From Periplaneta americana (lineage: Eukaryota; Arthropoda; Insecta; Blattodea; Blattidae): a stretch of 64,000 bases of DNA. Position numbers and translations under genes: made by a program. The DNA lies in NCBI RefSeq assembly GCF_040183065.1, contig NW_027185502.1:447501-511500 (forward strand), given 5' to 3'. Shown here piece by piece: positions 43,928 to 55,714 of the stretch (position 1 is its first letter; each line of letters starts with the position of its first letter). The notes beneath the pieces were generated by a model that made no database searches, was not told the DNA's origin, and worked only from the letters and a program-made list of their open reading frames with translations.

Positions 43928-44764
43928 GTACGATCACACGTCGCTACTTTTGCAGCGCTGCAGTACAAAAAACTGCGCAACTTTCGTACTGCGACGTGTG
44001 AACAACGGTGCAACCCGAAAAATAGCGGCTGCCGAACCTGCTGCCCGCTACTTTTCCATGCTGCACGCAACTTAAAAGTAGCGACGTGTGAACAGGGTTC
44101 TCAGGGTTGCAGCTCCAGCATTTTTGATATCGGTTTTGTTGAAACTTTTGCTGCGGTTGCAACCAGTGTTACCACCCAAATGTGCCAATAATACTTTTAT
44201 TGTTTGGATATATTTTAATGTTAAATGTGATGAAAATAAATTATTTGTAACAGTTATTGAATACACAACACAGTCTGAGCATAATTACTGATGATATAAT
44301 TCATTTTTTAAATTTTCCGTAGCGTAGTTCCAGACAGGAGGGTTGCCAACATTGATTACGTGAATATACTGTTGGTTATCATTTAAGTATATAGGCGTTT
44401 TTAAAAGCTTTATAGTCAAAATAATGTCAATTTCTGAATACTAGATACGACAGAAAAGCAAATAATAGATAAGGAAGCTTTCGCATGAGTTTCTTAATAA
44501 TGCGAACATAACCACAAAATGTAGGCTATATTGAGAAGTCAACACTGAGATGGGAACCTGCAGCATGACTGCGGCTGCAAAAGTAGCGCCTTGCGTGTGA
44601 ACAGACTCGCAACCTCCAGTTGCAACTTTTGCAGCAGTCGGGTTGCGCAGCACGAAAAGTAGCGTGCAGCGTGCTACTTTTGGCTTACGTGTGAACACGA
44701 CACGCAACTTTTGCAGCTGCAGTATAAAAGTAGCGCTGCAAAAGTAGCGACGTGTGACCGTACC
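43928..44764. mobile_element. TIR element with repeated CACACGTCGCTACTTTTGC ends (~836 bp)
   Basis: The left end GTACGATCACACGTCGC and the reversed right end GTACGGTCACACGTCGC agree over ~33 bp. The motif (CACACGTCGCTACTTTT or its complement) recurs internally, near 43990, 44070-44090, 44580 and 44690, so each half is itself partly palindromic. The middle is AT-rich and non-coding. Target duplication is not resolved. Superfamily unknown. Confidence 0.75.
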
Positions 44765-45247
44765 TTAATATTGATAAATTGATATGAGATGTGGCCATGT
44801 ATTCTTGACGGTTTTGCTTTAAGTAATAGAATTCCACAGAAAATTTAAGAAATAACTTAAGTCTATCTTTATTGCATTAAAATAAATTTCCCAGGACGAA
44901 TTACTTTATAAGCACCTTCGGTGTTCTATATTTTAATACACGGTGCATTTATTCTTTGTTATAAATTGAATCGTGAACTGCAGAAACCCAACAAGTCATA
45001 AGTAGTTTTTCTCAAATTCAGTTATTCATATAGTTGTAATATTCATACATAGGCCTTTGAGGGGTTGAGGCTCAGTGTGCATTTCACAATGGCAATAGCT
45101 TAAGTTACAGTGAATTGCAGTGAGGTCGTAAGTTTAGGGCATGTGGAATTTTTTAGTATCGGTAATTAATAAAAAGTCAGTTTGCTTTTCTTTCTTTTTT
45201 TACAGGTTTACAGGAATTTGAAGAATTACATGTGCTATTCACACAAT

Positions 45248-45428
45248 TTGTTAGTGTTAGTTGGGAGGCCGAGGCATAGATGGGAGGATTATATAAAATG
45301 GATTTGAGAGAGGTGGGATATGATGGTAGGGACTGGATTAATCTTGTTCAGGATAGGGACTGATAGTGGGCTTACAAGAGGGTGGCAATGAACCTCTGGG
45401 TTTCTTAAAAGCCATAAGTAAGTATGTA
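45248..45428 (+). mobile_element. Non-LTR 3' tail (family I)
   Basis: LVGRPRHRWEDYIKW is followed, after stops and shifts, by the same DNA as at 300-425 (GATATGATGGTAGGGACTGG, AATGAACCTCTGGGTT) and the ATAAGTAAGTA end. It is strongly 5'-truncated. Confidence 0.75.
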
Positions 45429-45482
45429 TTGGCACAATTTAGTATGTTTGTGTACTTTTTTCAATGTCTTGGCTTATATATG

Positions 45483-45486
<4 letters not shown>

Positions 45487-45526
<40 letters not shown>
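45487..45526. repeat. (TA)n microsatellite
   Basis: About 20 TA pairs following TGTATG units. Confidence 0.95.
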
Positions 45527-45530
<4 letters not shown>

Positions 45531-46077
45531 ATATACAAAAATGGCCTTCTCTGTCTTCTTTCCTACCTAAAATTGTTTTCAAGAAATAAAATGATTGTTA
45601 TTGGTCGTGAATTGCTGAAATCCCACATGTTCAGGCAATTCACACTTTTTTCCAGAAAATAGTAAAGAAAAAAATTGAAGTTCGTGTATGTCATACATTA
45701 GAATTTATTATTATGCTTTAATAAAGAAATAATCACTTCGAAATACTAAACGCTTTTGAAGATAATCAGTTTTTTGTATCACCTAAAAAATTTACTCTGC
45801 AATTCATGATTCAATTAGTAAACAGTTAGCAGCACAAATTCAAGAAAAGACTTACCTTCATTCTATTCAAGCTAAAATTCGACTTAATACAAGTATTCGG
45901 TATTCAAATACATTCATCTGGACCAGAGAACAGAATCAAGAGAATATTCTGCATTGCTTAAAACATAACTGACCTAATTATGTACATGAACACATCTCTT
46001 ATCAATGTATCTTAATGTTAATTCCTCACTTTTAATGCACCACAATTAACAATGAACATATTTATTTTAAAGGTTCC

Positions 46078-46912
46078 TGGCTACAGATTTAGGATGGCAC
46101 ATAATACTATCAGTGGATTTATCCCTGGAATCTATTCATCACTGTAGCCGAAATTCTTGGTATTCCCAAATAAAGAAGACTGGGCTACCATTGCACACAA
46201 ATTTGAAACAAAGAAACAGTTTCCTAATTGCGTGGGTGCATTAGATGGGAAGCATGTGAGGATGCAAAAGCCAGACAACAGTGGATCTTTATATTTTAAC
46301 TACAAGATGTATACATCCATTATCCTCATGGCACTTGTGTCTGCAGATCTACGTTTCATTGTCATTGACGTTGGATCATTTGGGAGGAACAGTGGTGGTG
46401 GGGTATTTGTAAGTTCTGCATTTGGGGAGAAAATAATTAATAAACAGATAGGCTTTCCAGATGATAAGCCACTGTACACTGGAGGACCAACTTCGCCTCA
46501 TGTGATAGTGGCCGACAAGGCATTTAGATTACTGCCTAATCTAATGAAACTGTATCCAAGGCGAGGCCTCACTCCTGACAAGAGAATATCCAACTTTCAA
46601 TTGTCACATGCAAGAAGCAGTGTAGAGTGTGCCTTTGGGCTATTGGCTTCCAAATTTAAAATTTTTCATACACCTATATCAGTTAAACCTGAGAATGTAG
46701 ACAAAATAATAAAAAGGCTACGTGTGTTCTACATAACATGATATTGGACAGAGTTGGGAAAGTGTGTGATGAACTTTTGCCTTTGTGAACCTAACCAGTG
46801 AGATACAGAGCAATACAGAAACAAATGTGAATGCCTCAAGTCGTTGCTCACGAGAAATTAGAGACAGATTTAAAGAATATTTCAACAGAGACTATGTTAC
46901 ACAAGGGGAATA
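46078..46912 (+). pseudogene. PIF/Harbinger (HARBI1-like) transposase
   Basis: The frame reads FRMAHNTISGFIPGIY, a TAG at ~46146, then VFPNKEDWATIAHKFETKKQ, FPNCVGALDGKHVRMQKP (first catalytic D in GALDGKH), a long central part, HVIVADKAFRLLPNLMKL (second D) and ARSSVECAFGLLASKFKI (catalytic E). Near 46722 a one-base shift occurs: the family word CVLHNMI is in the next frame. The tail SREIRDRFKEYFNRDYVTQG follows. DDE residues are all present, but the gene is broken by at least one stop, one frameshift and a probable short deletion after GIYSSL. The HTH region upstream is missing or unreadable. Confidence 0.88.
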
Positions 46913-47104
46913 GACAAGCAGTAGAGTTTTAAGACTCTTAACCATTTTTAAATTTATCATTTACCGGTACCATTTTGGAGCAAATATATCACATATTGTT
47001 TGAACATTATGCCTGACAAATCATAATTAATATGGTAAGGAATTGCATATAGAATATGATAATAAGATTGTAATTACTGTATTTATTTGGAGAGTTTAGA
47101 ATAA

Positions 47105-47690
47105 AGCCTGGTTCAGACGGTGCGTGTTTCTGTGATGGATTCCAAGGTGGCTGCACGGATGGGTCGCCTGCGTGGTCACTCACCGGAAGTAATGCGCTCT
47201 GGTGTCTCCGTGGATGGTTAGCTTGCTGGATTTCGAGGGTAGGTTCCTTGCTATTTTTCGTGATGGTTTGCAGGCTGGAAACCAAAGATGATCATATAAT
47301 ATCACCACTGAAACCATGTCGCCATGTTCGTTGTTTTCCAACTAAACCTGTTTTTTCTATATTTTCTAGTTTCTAAGAAACGACAATTAAATATCGGACT
47401 TTAGCTGTTTTGCACTTATGGCTTAATTACTTTATTACGACATTTACTACTGTTAATGTAGGACTTTAGTTGTTTTCCACTCACGGTTTAGTTTCTTTCT
47501 GACCATGAGTATTGGCAGCAGATGAAGCAGCAGATGATTTTCCAACTTGAACTGTGAAAAGAGCCAGCTCCGTGTGAACAACTACCATCACCGTAGGCAA
47601 CACGGGAGCCAGCCAGTCAGCACGCAGGCTACCCATCCGCACAGCTACCTTGGAATCCATCACAGAAACACGCACCGTCTGAACCAGGCT
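47105..47690. mobile_element. Tourist-like MITE (586 bp) with TAA target duplication
   Basis: The left end AGCCTGGTTCAGACGGTGCG matches the reversed right end for ~60 bp with a few differences, and similarity continues to ~75 bp. TAA flanks both sides (47102-47104 and 47691-47693). The 3 bp TWA duplication is diagnostic of PIF/Harbinger. It lies 0.4 kb downstream of a Harbinger transposase remnant, but is a separate insertion by its own ends. Overlapping 60-90 codon frames are spurious. Confidence 0.9.
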
Positions 47691-47693
47691 TAA

Positions 47694-48890
47694 GTTAGGT
47701 TAACGCATGTTTCCTTCATTTATTTAATAGTAATTTATAGTATAAGAGTGTAAAATTGGATTTTATAGCTTGGGCGATAATTTCCAAGAGTGCATAAAAT
47801 CTCTTCACTCTCATGTGCTATACAATATTTTATCCATTACTGGTATCTAAATTCAATTTTAAATTGTACGCCTTTTCTTTGTCATGTATTGTTTGTGAAC
47901 AAGTTATAAATGAATGAATGTAAGTTATGGATTTTATGGTTGCTAATGTGAAATAGTAATATGCGTTACAAGAGCGGTATGTTGAAGTTTTCATGTTCGA
48001 GGAAAAGTTTGAAAAAGTGAAACATAGTTTAGCTTTTTTAATTTCCGAGAATTGAAAGAAAACATACCGCTCGTGTATCGTACATTATTTTGTGCGAAGA
48101 TCGTTTATTACATACCTGAAAGAGGAATTTCTAATTAGTTGCAATGAAATCTCCATCTTGGTTTCTGTTCAATGACGGCAATTTTGGAAAACAAAAATAT
48201 CTATCTTCAACATTGTTGCTTTAAAATTTTTTTCTGTGTTTACTATACTCCAGCAGGCCGTGATATACGTCTGTCTTTTTTTCCCCCCCAGTCTATAAAT
48301 GCGAACTTAAAACAAACGGCTTCCTTAATGTTACATGCATCACGAAATGCAGTAACTTTAGTGGAGTTTTAGAGTTTACTTAATTTTTGCAAATGTATAA
48401 AAACAATAATTAACAGTGCAATTTAGGTGAAATTGCAGTGGTAAGTTTCCAATTTATAATTATTACTATATTGAATGTCTCTAAAAATAATATGTTAAAA
48501 GCCTAAAGCAGTAAAATGAATATGTCACTTAAGCGGTAAGAAGAGGGAAATTGTTATGTGTCTTTCGGTTGGGAATACTGAATGTGGAATTTTAGACTTA
48601 CCGCGGGTTGGTTTTGTGCAGAAACCAAGCAAATACGCACGATCTCGCACAAAAGTTTTTAATTCAGTGCTGTGTAAAAAGCCATTGTTTAGGTTGATAA
48701 GAACAATGAAATTAAGACCAGTTTTGAAACCAGTTATAGATAAAATATTTAATAGTACTAAGGCATTTGCGTAGTTCATTGCATATCACTGCAATGTATA
48801 TTTGTTTGTAACTCAAGTGATGAATTTTATATGCATGTAAATCGAATTAATCTGTTTGTTATATAGTGTATATTTTTATAGAGGCCACTC
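47694..48890. other. Unassigned stretch with one short open frame
   Basis: A 72-codon plus-strand frame begins at ATG 48556 (MCLSVGNTECGILDLPRV) and has a basic middle (KPSKYARSRTKVF). The complementary strand is open too. I recognise no family and would not call it a gene. Confidence 0.35.
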
Positions 48891-48892
48891 TG

Positions 48893-49015
48893 ATTACCTG
48901 GTTGGTTTTTATCCCCCTCCCCCTTCGAGTTATTTTTTTTTTATCACCTTAAAGCAAATTTCAAATAATCTATGATGAATTCTTGGCCTCATCTCATCTC
49001 GCCAAAAATTTGTGT
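48893..49015 (+). repeat. SINE type B 3' fragment
   Basis: GATTACCTGGTTGGTTTTT and CTCATCTCATCTCGCCAAAA match the 3' half of the SINE at 63648-63955. The middle is diverged. Confidence 0.5.
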
Positions 49016-50290
49016 AACTCTTGAGTTTTTCTACATTTTAAAACTTCAGTGCTAATGTAAGTTCTGTGGAATACAATAAGTGTAGTGGAAAATAAATTAA
49101 AGTGCAACTTCGCTAATATTATGAAAGGAAAAAAATCAGCTCGGTCTCGATCATTACACTGTTCCAGCCACCTTAAATGAATAGCTATATCAAAACAAAC
49201 TCGTTATATTAGTGAGCAAAATAAAATTTATCAATATGGTACAGTATGCATTCCTTTAACATTTAAGAAGTCTTTGTATTACACCAGTGTATTAATACTG
49301 AAAGTAAGATATTTGTGTTTTGAAAGAAAATTAAAAATCAGTATGATAATAATGAACAAGTTTGAGTATGGTACCTATTGGCTTCTTGCTGTTCACTAAA
49401 AATTCTCCACTATTAGATCCTACATTTGAGAGCTGATGTAGAATTTTGAGGAGAATTGTGAGTATAAGTAAAATGTGTTGATTTATTTGTTCTGTTCAAT
49501 GCTATAACTTACGATATCTTGATCGTGAAATTTTTCGTCCTAAAAGAGCTGTCTAGACTCACATGACTAAAAATTGGTATTTGGTATTTTATTAATAACT
49601 AACACTTTATTTTTTTTGCAGAACTTTCAAAATATAACTTTCAGTTCACAACTAGCTATTATTACCTCAACCTCAAGTTCTGAATTAAGAAAGCTCTTCC
49701 CATACTTACTGAGTGAAAGGACTTGATGAATTCTCTAGTTTTAGAATTAATTTATTGAACTTTAGAAATCATGCTGAGATATTTAACTTCAGTGTTGAGT
49801 GTAAAACTTCTGTTTCATAATATTCTGATAACATTGAGAATAAGCCTTACATATGTTCTGTTTGTTTCCTTATACTGTATATTGAAATGTTTTTATTCTC
49901 ATTGTTACAGAGACTTTGTCACTGTGTTTCATGATAAAATAAAGTAGGCCTACCATATATATTTTCATAAACTTATCCTAATGTAAACTTACTCATTATC
50001 AGGGCAAGAACTTTAGACAACTTATAGGATATACCAATGCAGTATTAATAACAATATCATTGTAACATAAGCAAAATAAAAACTATTATGACTATTACCT
50101 AACACCGGTATGGCCTATATAGACTAGGTTGTAATCTGATATAAAATGTTCAAATATTATGTATGAATATCTTGCCCTACTCATTATATCACAAAAAAAT
50201 TGTTACCTTTGACTTCGAAATTCAATCTGGAAATATAAGAAATAAGGAAGCATAAAAATGTAACGTAAAAAGAAGAAATTTAACAACACT
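49016..50290. other. Unassigned AT-rich stretch
   Basis: No coding or repeat structure recognised. Confidence 0.4.
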
Positions 50291-50298
50291 ATTTTTTA

Positions 50299-50659
50299 TT
50301 AAACACTACCTTCATCATCTAACATGGTGTTCAGAATTTCTTGAACTCTAAGTTTGAAGGCCCTTCGACCTCTTTCACTAAGTTTTTCCACATCCTCGTG
50401 TAAACTTTCCAGAAATAACATGGTTGAAGTTTTTTTTTCCCCACTATGTAGTTTTTTTTTTAAGTATTCATTCAGCACACCATTGTCACTTTCCTTCCTC
50501 TTTCTAGAAGCTCTCCCATTCATACTCGTCGAACTGGAGGTGGCAGCAGAAGTCTCTTCCAATAGAAATTCCACGTCCTGTACTTCCTCCTCCTCTACAA
50601 CCTGTGAAGGTACTTCTGGTATGTCTGGTGCTACTTCAGTAGGGGTGTTTGTAAACGAA
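50299..50659 (-). CDS. BESS-motif protein, last exon (possible MADF/BESS gene)
   Basis: A minus-strand frame of ~119 codons starts directly after an acceptor-like ATTCTTTCCAG at 50660-50670. It ends TAA at 50299-50301, with AATAAA overlapping the stop. The exon has an acidic stretch (QVVEEEEVQDVEF), a Ser/Thr-rich linker, a basic patch (ASRKRKE) and then MLFLESLHEDVEKLSERGRR, AFKLRVQEIL. The last part fits the BESS motif (FL-SL---V--L-----R-FK--VQ-IL) used for protein contacts in insect MADF-BESS regulators. PIF/Harbinger elements often carry a MADF- or Myb-like second protein, so host regulator or transposon partner are both possible. Confidence 0.65.
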
Positions 50660-50947
50660 CTGGAAAGAATAATGATATCTGATATAATATGCCTTGTTTA
50701 TACAATCTTCCTCATTTTTTTTTTCACTAGCCAAATACATCTAATTGCGGTAGAGATCCAGATTAATTTAGTAGGTTAGGAAAATTAAAAGAACATAACC
50801 TAACTTAAATTATTCATAAACTACACTAAACCTAACCTAACATAAATTAATAATAAATCTAGCTGAGCCTAACAACCTATTGGGATGTGGATATTTATCT
50901 ACATTTCTTACAGGCTTAGAGCTATAGAAGAAAAGAAAAATATTTTA

Positions 50948-51086
50948 TCTTCTTCCAGCAACAAATGGCTCCAAAAAAATTGATGGCATCAACGTATACA
51001 ACCACTTCTTTACTTCCGATGCTCCAGAGCCTGAGGGGAGCACACTGCCTCTTCTACTTCTATACCCGGCCCGGCACAAGTCTTTG
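50948..51086 (-). CDS. Probable MADF-domain exon (upstream of the BESS exon)
   Basis: Following an acceptor-like TTCTTTGTTTCAG at 51087-51099, the minus strand reads KDLCRAGYRSRRG, then SGSGASEVKKWLYTLMPSIF, then LEPFVAGRR before a TAA. 'SGSGA----KWxY---xSFLxPF--xR' is the usual ending of a MADF domain. No clean GT donor follows ...GGAAGAAG (the sequence is ATAAAA), so the exon may be decayed or the donor lies elsewhere. It lies ~290 bp upstream of the BESS exon, in the correct order. The N-terminal half of MADF was not located. Confidence 0.5.
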
Positions 51087-51242
51087 CTGAAACAAAGAAT
51101 TACATGTCATGCAATTGTTCACATAGCCTACTCTTTGTGACTAAAGAAAACAGAATTGTCCATTAAATGTGTTGACTGAGTGATAGAGGTTAAGTATATG
51201 GTATTGCTTTTGATTATGTCATGAGTATAATTACTATTCTTA

Positions 51243-52056
51243 TACAGGGTGATTCACGAGGAAAGGTAAAAAATTTAGGATACGATATCTTAGGCCATTT
51301 TGAGTGAAAAAGTTCATATGAACGTAGGTCTGTTTTCGAATGATGGCAGAGCTAGATGCATTTTTTTGGTAAAACGTCTCACCCCAATGTGAATCAGACG
51401 TTACCATATGCTGCTGATATGAGACAAGGTCACCCATTGATCGCAATGAATGAGGTAACACTGGAATCTGCATTGTGAGCGATGTAGATAAGAGAAGAGA
51501 AACAAACTGGGTGGTGAGGCATTACAAATGTCACAACAAATACACTATCACTTATCAGTTCACAGCAGTTCAGTCAGTTACCTACAGTACAGTAGTTATA
51601 CAGATACAGTTATCGGAAGTGTTAAGTTGTGTTTTTCAAGATGCCTTATAAGTTTTCGACTACAGACTATGCCGATATTGTGTATGTTTATGATTTGTGC
51701 AATGGAAGTACCTTGCGTGCCATTGCTGAATATTAACGACGCTTTCCGAACAGAAGGGTACCATATTGAAGAGTATTTACTGTCTATGAGGTTGGATGAA
51801 AGACTTGGTATAGCAAAGGAACGGGGAAACGAGAGAAGCATTAATCGATTGTATTTTGGATGCGGCATAAAGAACAACGTGCAACTCTCCCGAGCGATAA
51901 GCGCAATTCACGCCCGAGCGCAACAGTGCATTGAAGCAAAAGGAGGTACCTTTGAAAATGTGCGAAAACATCGACCCCGACATCTAGAATATTAGGTATG
52001 TATGCATACGTGAATATTACACTTGTATCTGTTTTACCTCTTTTTTCGTGTTATAT
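51243..52056 (+). mobile_element. Internally deleted DUF4817-type (mariner-related) transposon
   Basis: The left end CAGGGTGATTCACGAGGAAA is a common insect transposon end. The right end near 52033-52056 (GTTTTACCTCTTTTTTCGTG) is a decayed complement. From ATG 51642 the frame reads MPYKFSTTDYADIVYVYDLC, GSTLRAIAEY, TAA, RRFPNRRVPY: the DUF4817 HTH region. It then jumps to the C-terminal part (REALIDCILDAA-like, then ISAIHARAQQCIEAKGGTFE), skipping the whole DDE core. A 155-codon frame at 51528-51995 crosses this in mixed phases and is not a gene. Confidence 0.75.
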
Positions 52057-52235
52057 GCAATTCTATGTTTTTTTTTTTGGTGATCAATAAGATCTCCCAG
52101 CTAGGTCCAATGGACCCGTCGACCAACAGCAGGTGTGGTCCTCCAGACATTCTGGGGGTTGTGTGTGAATGAAGTAGCCACCAAAACGTTAAAATATGGT
52201 GTTCACTTAAATCGGCTACAACTTGCCATTTTTCA

Positions 52236-52332
52236 GTGGCTGGTCATGATAATATCTTTGAAAAGTATTGGAGTGCAAGAGGTCAAATGACTTTATTGTC
52301 AAACGCCTGGCATTAGAAAACAACAACAACAT
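52236..52332 (+). mobile_element. Non-LTR 3' end with (CAA)n tail (family IV)
   Basis: TGGCTGGTCATGATAATATC to GCCTGGCATTAGAAAACAACAACAAC is nearly identical to 57420-57515. In one frame it reads AGHDNIFEKYWSARGQMTLL, then SNAWH and stop: the end of a non-LTR polyprotein. A CAA-repeat tail follows. Confidence 0.8.
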
Positions 52333-52518
52333 GTTTTTTTTTTTATCTGTACTGTCTATTATAATTGGGGCTTTGTCCTGTTATGGACATAAATAGATAA
52401 ATAAATCAGAAACTGTTTTGTGTTGAGAAATTCACTGAATTATTGCTGTGTGAATTTTCTGTTTTTGTTTTGCATGTATTTATCAACATTCACATCACGG
52501 TCTAGGCACTGAACAATA

Positions 52519-54600
52519 TCACTTTCCGAATACAGAACCAATAAGTTTGACAATCGATCCTGTGTCATTGTTGACCGAAGCCATTTGTTTATTCTGCACA
52601 TTGTTGAGAAAGTCCTTTTGCATGTTTCGCTGTTTTAAGGCAGCATTAATGCTATTAACATTTGGAAGAACATCAGCTGTTATTTTATCCAGAAGTTCAC
52701 TTATTATTACTTGCAAAGTGTCCTCTTTGAGTTTAGTGCTTACCACATTCCTAGCAATATCTATATCAGCTTCTAACATTCTCTTATTTGTTTGTGGCAC
52801 TGAATAATGAATGATCAATAAAATATCTTGCGCCTTCTCAATATCTCAATCTCAGAAATTCTTCACATGACATTGCTAATATCATACCTCCATCTGAAAA
52901 TCTTATTTCTGCTAATAGCATGTCAAGTACAGGGTAATACAAACACTTAAGCTATTTCTTACTCTGTGTTGATGCACTGTCAGCCCTTCCTGTATCTTTG
53001 CCCCACAGTTTCACTAACAATATAGTCATCAAATTTTTTTTTAAATTGTGCGAGGTCGTTTTAGTCTGTATTTACATCTTTCTTGCTCTGTAAATGTGTC
53101 ATTCTCTTTCAAAATATCTTTAGGAAAATGTTGTAAATTATTATTGTTACAGTATTCTATTACTTCTTCCCACATCTCCAACCACATCTTTTCATTCCTA
53201 CTTGACTCCAAATTTCCAATAGCCCCTTGAACTGCCAGATTGCAGGAAGCAATACATGAATCGAGACGCTGTAGTGATCTACGTACAACATTTGTATTTG
53301 AAAAATGACGTTCTAAAATATCAGAAACACAAGGAAATCTGAGGATTGAATATTTTGTAGCAGTTCTTCAGCAATTGAACATCTTGGGTGTCTTAAGTTA
53401 CTAGATGTATTCTTTAGCACCCTTACTATTGCAGGATATGTTGCTTTAATGGAAATCAAAGCCCAGCGAGTATCACTGAGTTTGTTGATTTCATGCTTAT
53501 TTATTTTAAGCTTTTTCTGAATATCCACAAATTGCACATGCGTATCGGGATGAGAGAAAATTTCATATAATGACTCATTATATTAAATCCATAACAAGCA
53601 AGTAGAAACTATAACAAGATTTAATTTGTGAGCCATGCAGTGTATGTAAGATGCATACTTGAGGTTTTCATGAACTAAAGCCTGCAATCCACTATTAACA
53701 CCCGCCATAACAGCATCATAAGATTGCCCAATCATTAATGCTGTGATCCCCAAATTCTTAACATGTGACTGAAATTATGTGCACTACCAGTACATGAAGT
53801 TCCTAATAAGTTTTCCTTTACAGCAGATCCCTTAGCTATCTAACACATATAGCCTACTCATCTCTTGGCACTTATGAGACTTAGCTTCATCCACAAGAAG
53901 TGCATAAAACCCCGCATCATTAATTTCTTCAACAATTTTTGTCACTGTTTCATTATAACATATCTCTAACAATTCGTTCTGTACAGTTCCACTGGTCAGA
54001 TTATAATAACAACTGAATTTACTTTTGAAATGTTCGTGTTTCGAAAAAATTTCACATAACTCCAGAAAGGTTCCTTTACTGCACGATTCTTCAACATCAT
54101 TATGTCCTCTTATACCTAAACCCTGCTTTGCTAAGTACAACAGTATGTCAATTATCTTAAATAAATACTGTCGATTTTTGTTAATCAGATCCTTGTGTGA
54201 ACTGAAAATCTGTGTGATTACTGATGCTTACAATGTTCCATATTAGTCCATTTAGTAACTGAAAACAAATGAGATGAACTTATCGCGTGTTTACTAAGTT
54301 TTTCTGATATTTTCTTCCAGTTGTGAGTGCCCTTTTTGGTAAATACACATTCTTTACCAGAACTCGAAAATTGTCTGCAAGGAAAACAAAATACAGCATC
54401 TTTCTCCACACTGTACTCTAGCCATTCAGATTTATTGTACCATGAAGTTGTAAAACTTCTCTCAATACCAGCATATTCACTTTGGGGAAACTCCGAGACA
54501 ACTGGTCTGGAAGTGCCACTAATAAGATTGCCAAGATCAGAAATATCTACTTCACTGACTGCATGGTCACTAGCACTAGCAATAGGTTGATCATCACACA
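52519..54600 (-). pseudogene. ZMYM1/TTF-type hAT transposase remnant
   Basis: Minus-strand blocks appear in the order of this family. SDLGNLISGTSRPVVSEFPQ and WYNKSEWLEYSVEKDAVFCF-PC-QF is a TTF-type zinc finger (about 54500-54340), followed by THNWKKISEKLSKHAISSSH. Next come LAKQGLGIRGHNDVEESCSK, GTFLELCEIFSKH, VTKIVEEINDAGFYALLVDE (about 54140-53840). Then LSDTRWALISIKATYPAIVR (about 53480), and a C-terminal part ending at 52519 (ARNVVSTKLKEDTLQVIISE). Several stops and frameshifts split these. The canonical hAT 'NA-ER-FS' end was not found. Domesticated ZMYM relatives exist, but this copy is broken. Confidence 0.75.
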
Positions 54601-55714
54601 GTACTGGTTACACTAGCATTAGCATCAGTAGTGATGCTGATAGTGGTAGTGATTACTTATGTTGCAACTGGAGCATTTTTAACACTAGTTAACCCATTTT
54701 TAGATTTTTGTACACTGACAAAGAATGAACGAATGTCTCAAACTCATTGCCCCGAAATCTCTCGCACAGCTGGCAATCATAATAATGGTGTATTGACGGT
54801 ACAGAGTCACAGTTCCGTGTTTGTTGTGCATTGTTGTCACTGATCGGTATTTTTATAACATATTCACAACAATATATTGAAAGTAAAATTGTAACAAAAT
54901 ATACAGACAGTTTTACATTTAATTTATCTGTTTATTTCAAAAAGCAAGATATCATGAAATATAAATTCAAATTATTTTATTTAATCTCGTCTTTAAGTTT
55001 ATTTACACATTATACTGGAATCACTTTTCTTTTTTTCTGCATTGTTGTGCAGTATGTTATTCATATTTCTCCAATGCTTCTATTCCTCAAATGATGTATA
55101 GAAATTCTTATACATTCAGAAATTTAAAATAAATATTATAGTCCAGACACATGATCTAAAGATTTAATTCGTCAATTTAAGTACAGAAACGTAATCAGAA
55201 ACAAAACCAAGAAAAATCTTTTAAATGCAGTATTTTCTAACATTAATAAAAAAAAAATAGGAGTTCAGACAAGTTTGTGGGGGGGGCAGTGCCCCCACCA
55301 TAACTCCATCTATGGTCCTATATATGTCATTTCAAACTTGAATTTTAAATTTCTGACCACCCAGTTCCTCTCAGGTTATAACATACCGTAAAATGCAGGT
55401 GATCACTTAAAACAGATAAACTTCACTCTGCTTGGACTTAGAAAGTTGTTTCAGGACTTAAAAGAAAGCTAATTCATTGTTCAACAATTTTGAATGAGGA
55501 AATTAAAAAAAGTAATATTTCATTTATTTAAAAAATAAAAAAGCTATTTTAAAACTATTTTTTTATAATTATATATTAGAAAAATCATAAAAATTGTAAA
55601 TTAACAGATAACAAAATTCCATCTCTCCAAATCACTCGTTCGTAGGCTATGTCTTCATCATGCCATGCATATTTGAAGTATTTATCTTTAATGGCTACAG
55701 AGTTTTTACAGTTT

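Noticed and set aside
47007-47675. Open frames of 64-92 codons
   Set aside because: They are read from the terminal inverted repeats of the Tourist-like MITE.
48525-48779. Overlapping open frames on both strands (84 and 72 codons)
   Set aside because: Both strands are open in low-complexity AT-rich DNA and neither has family features.
43725-50860. CCTAACCT runs as possible telomere-type (TTAGG) repeats at 43725-43765 and 50785-50840
   Set aside because: They are short, imperfect and interrupted. Insect telomeres carry long exact TTAGG runs, which are not seen here.
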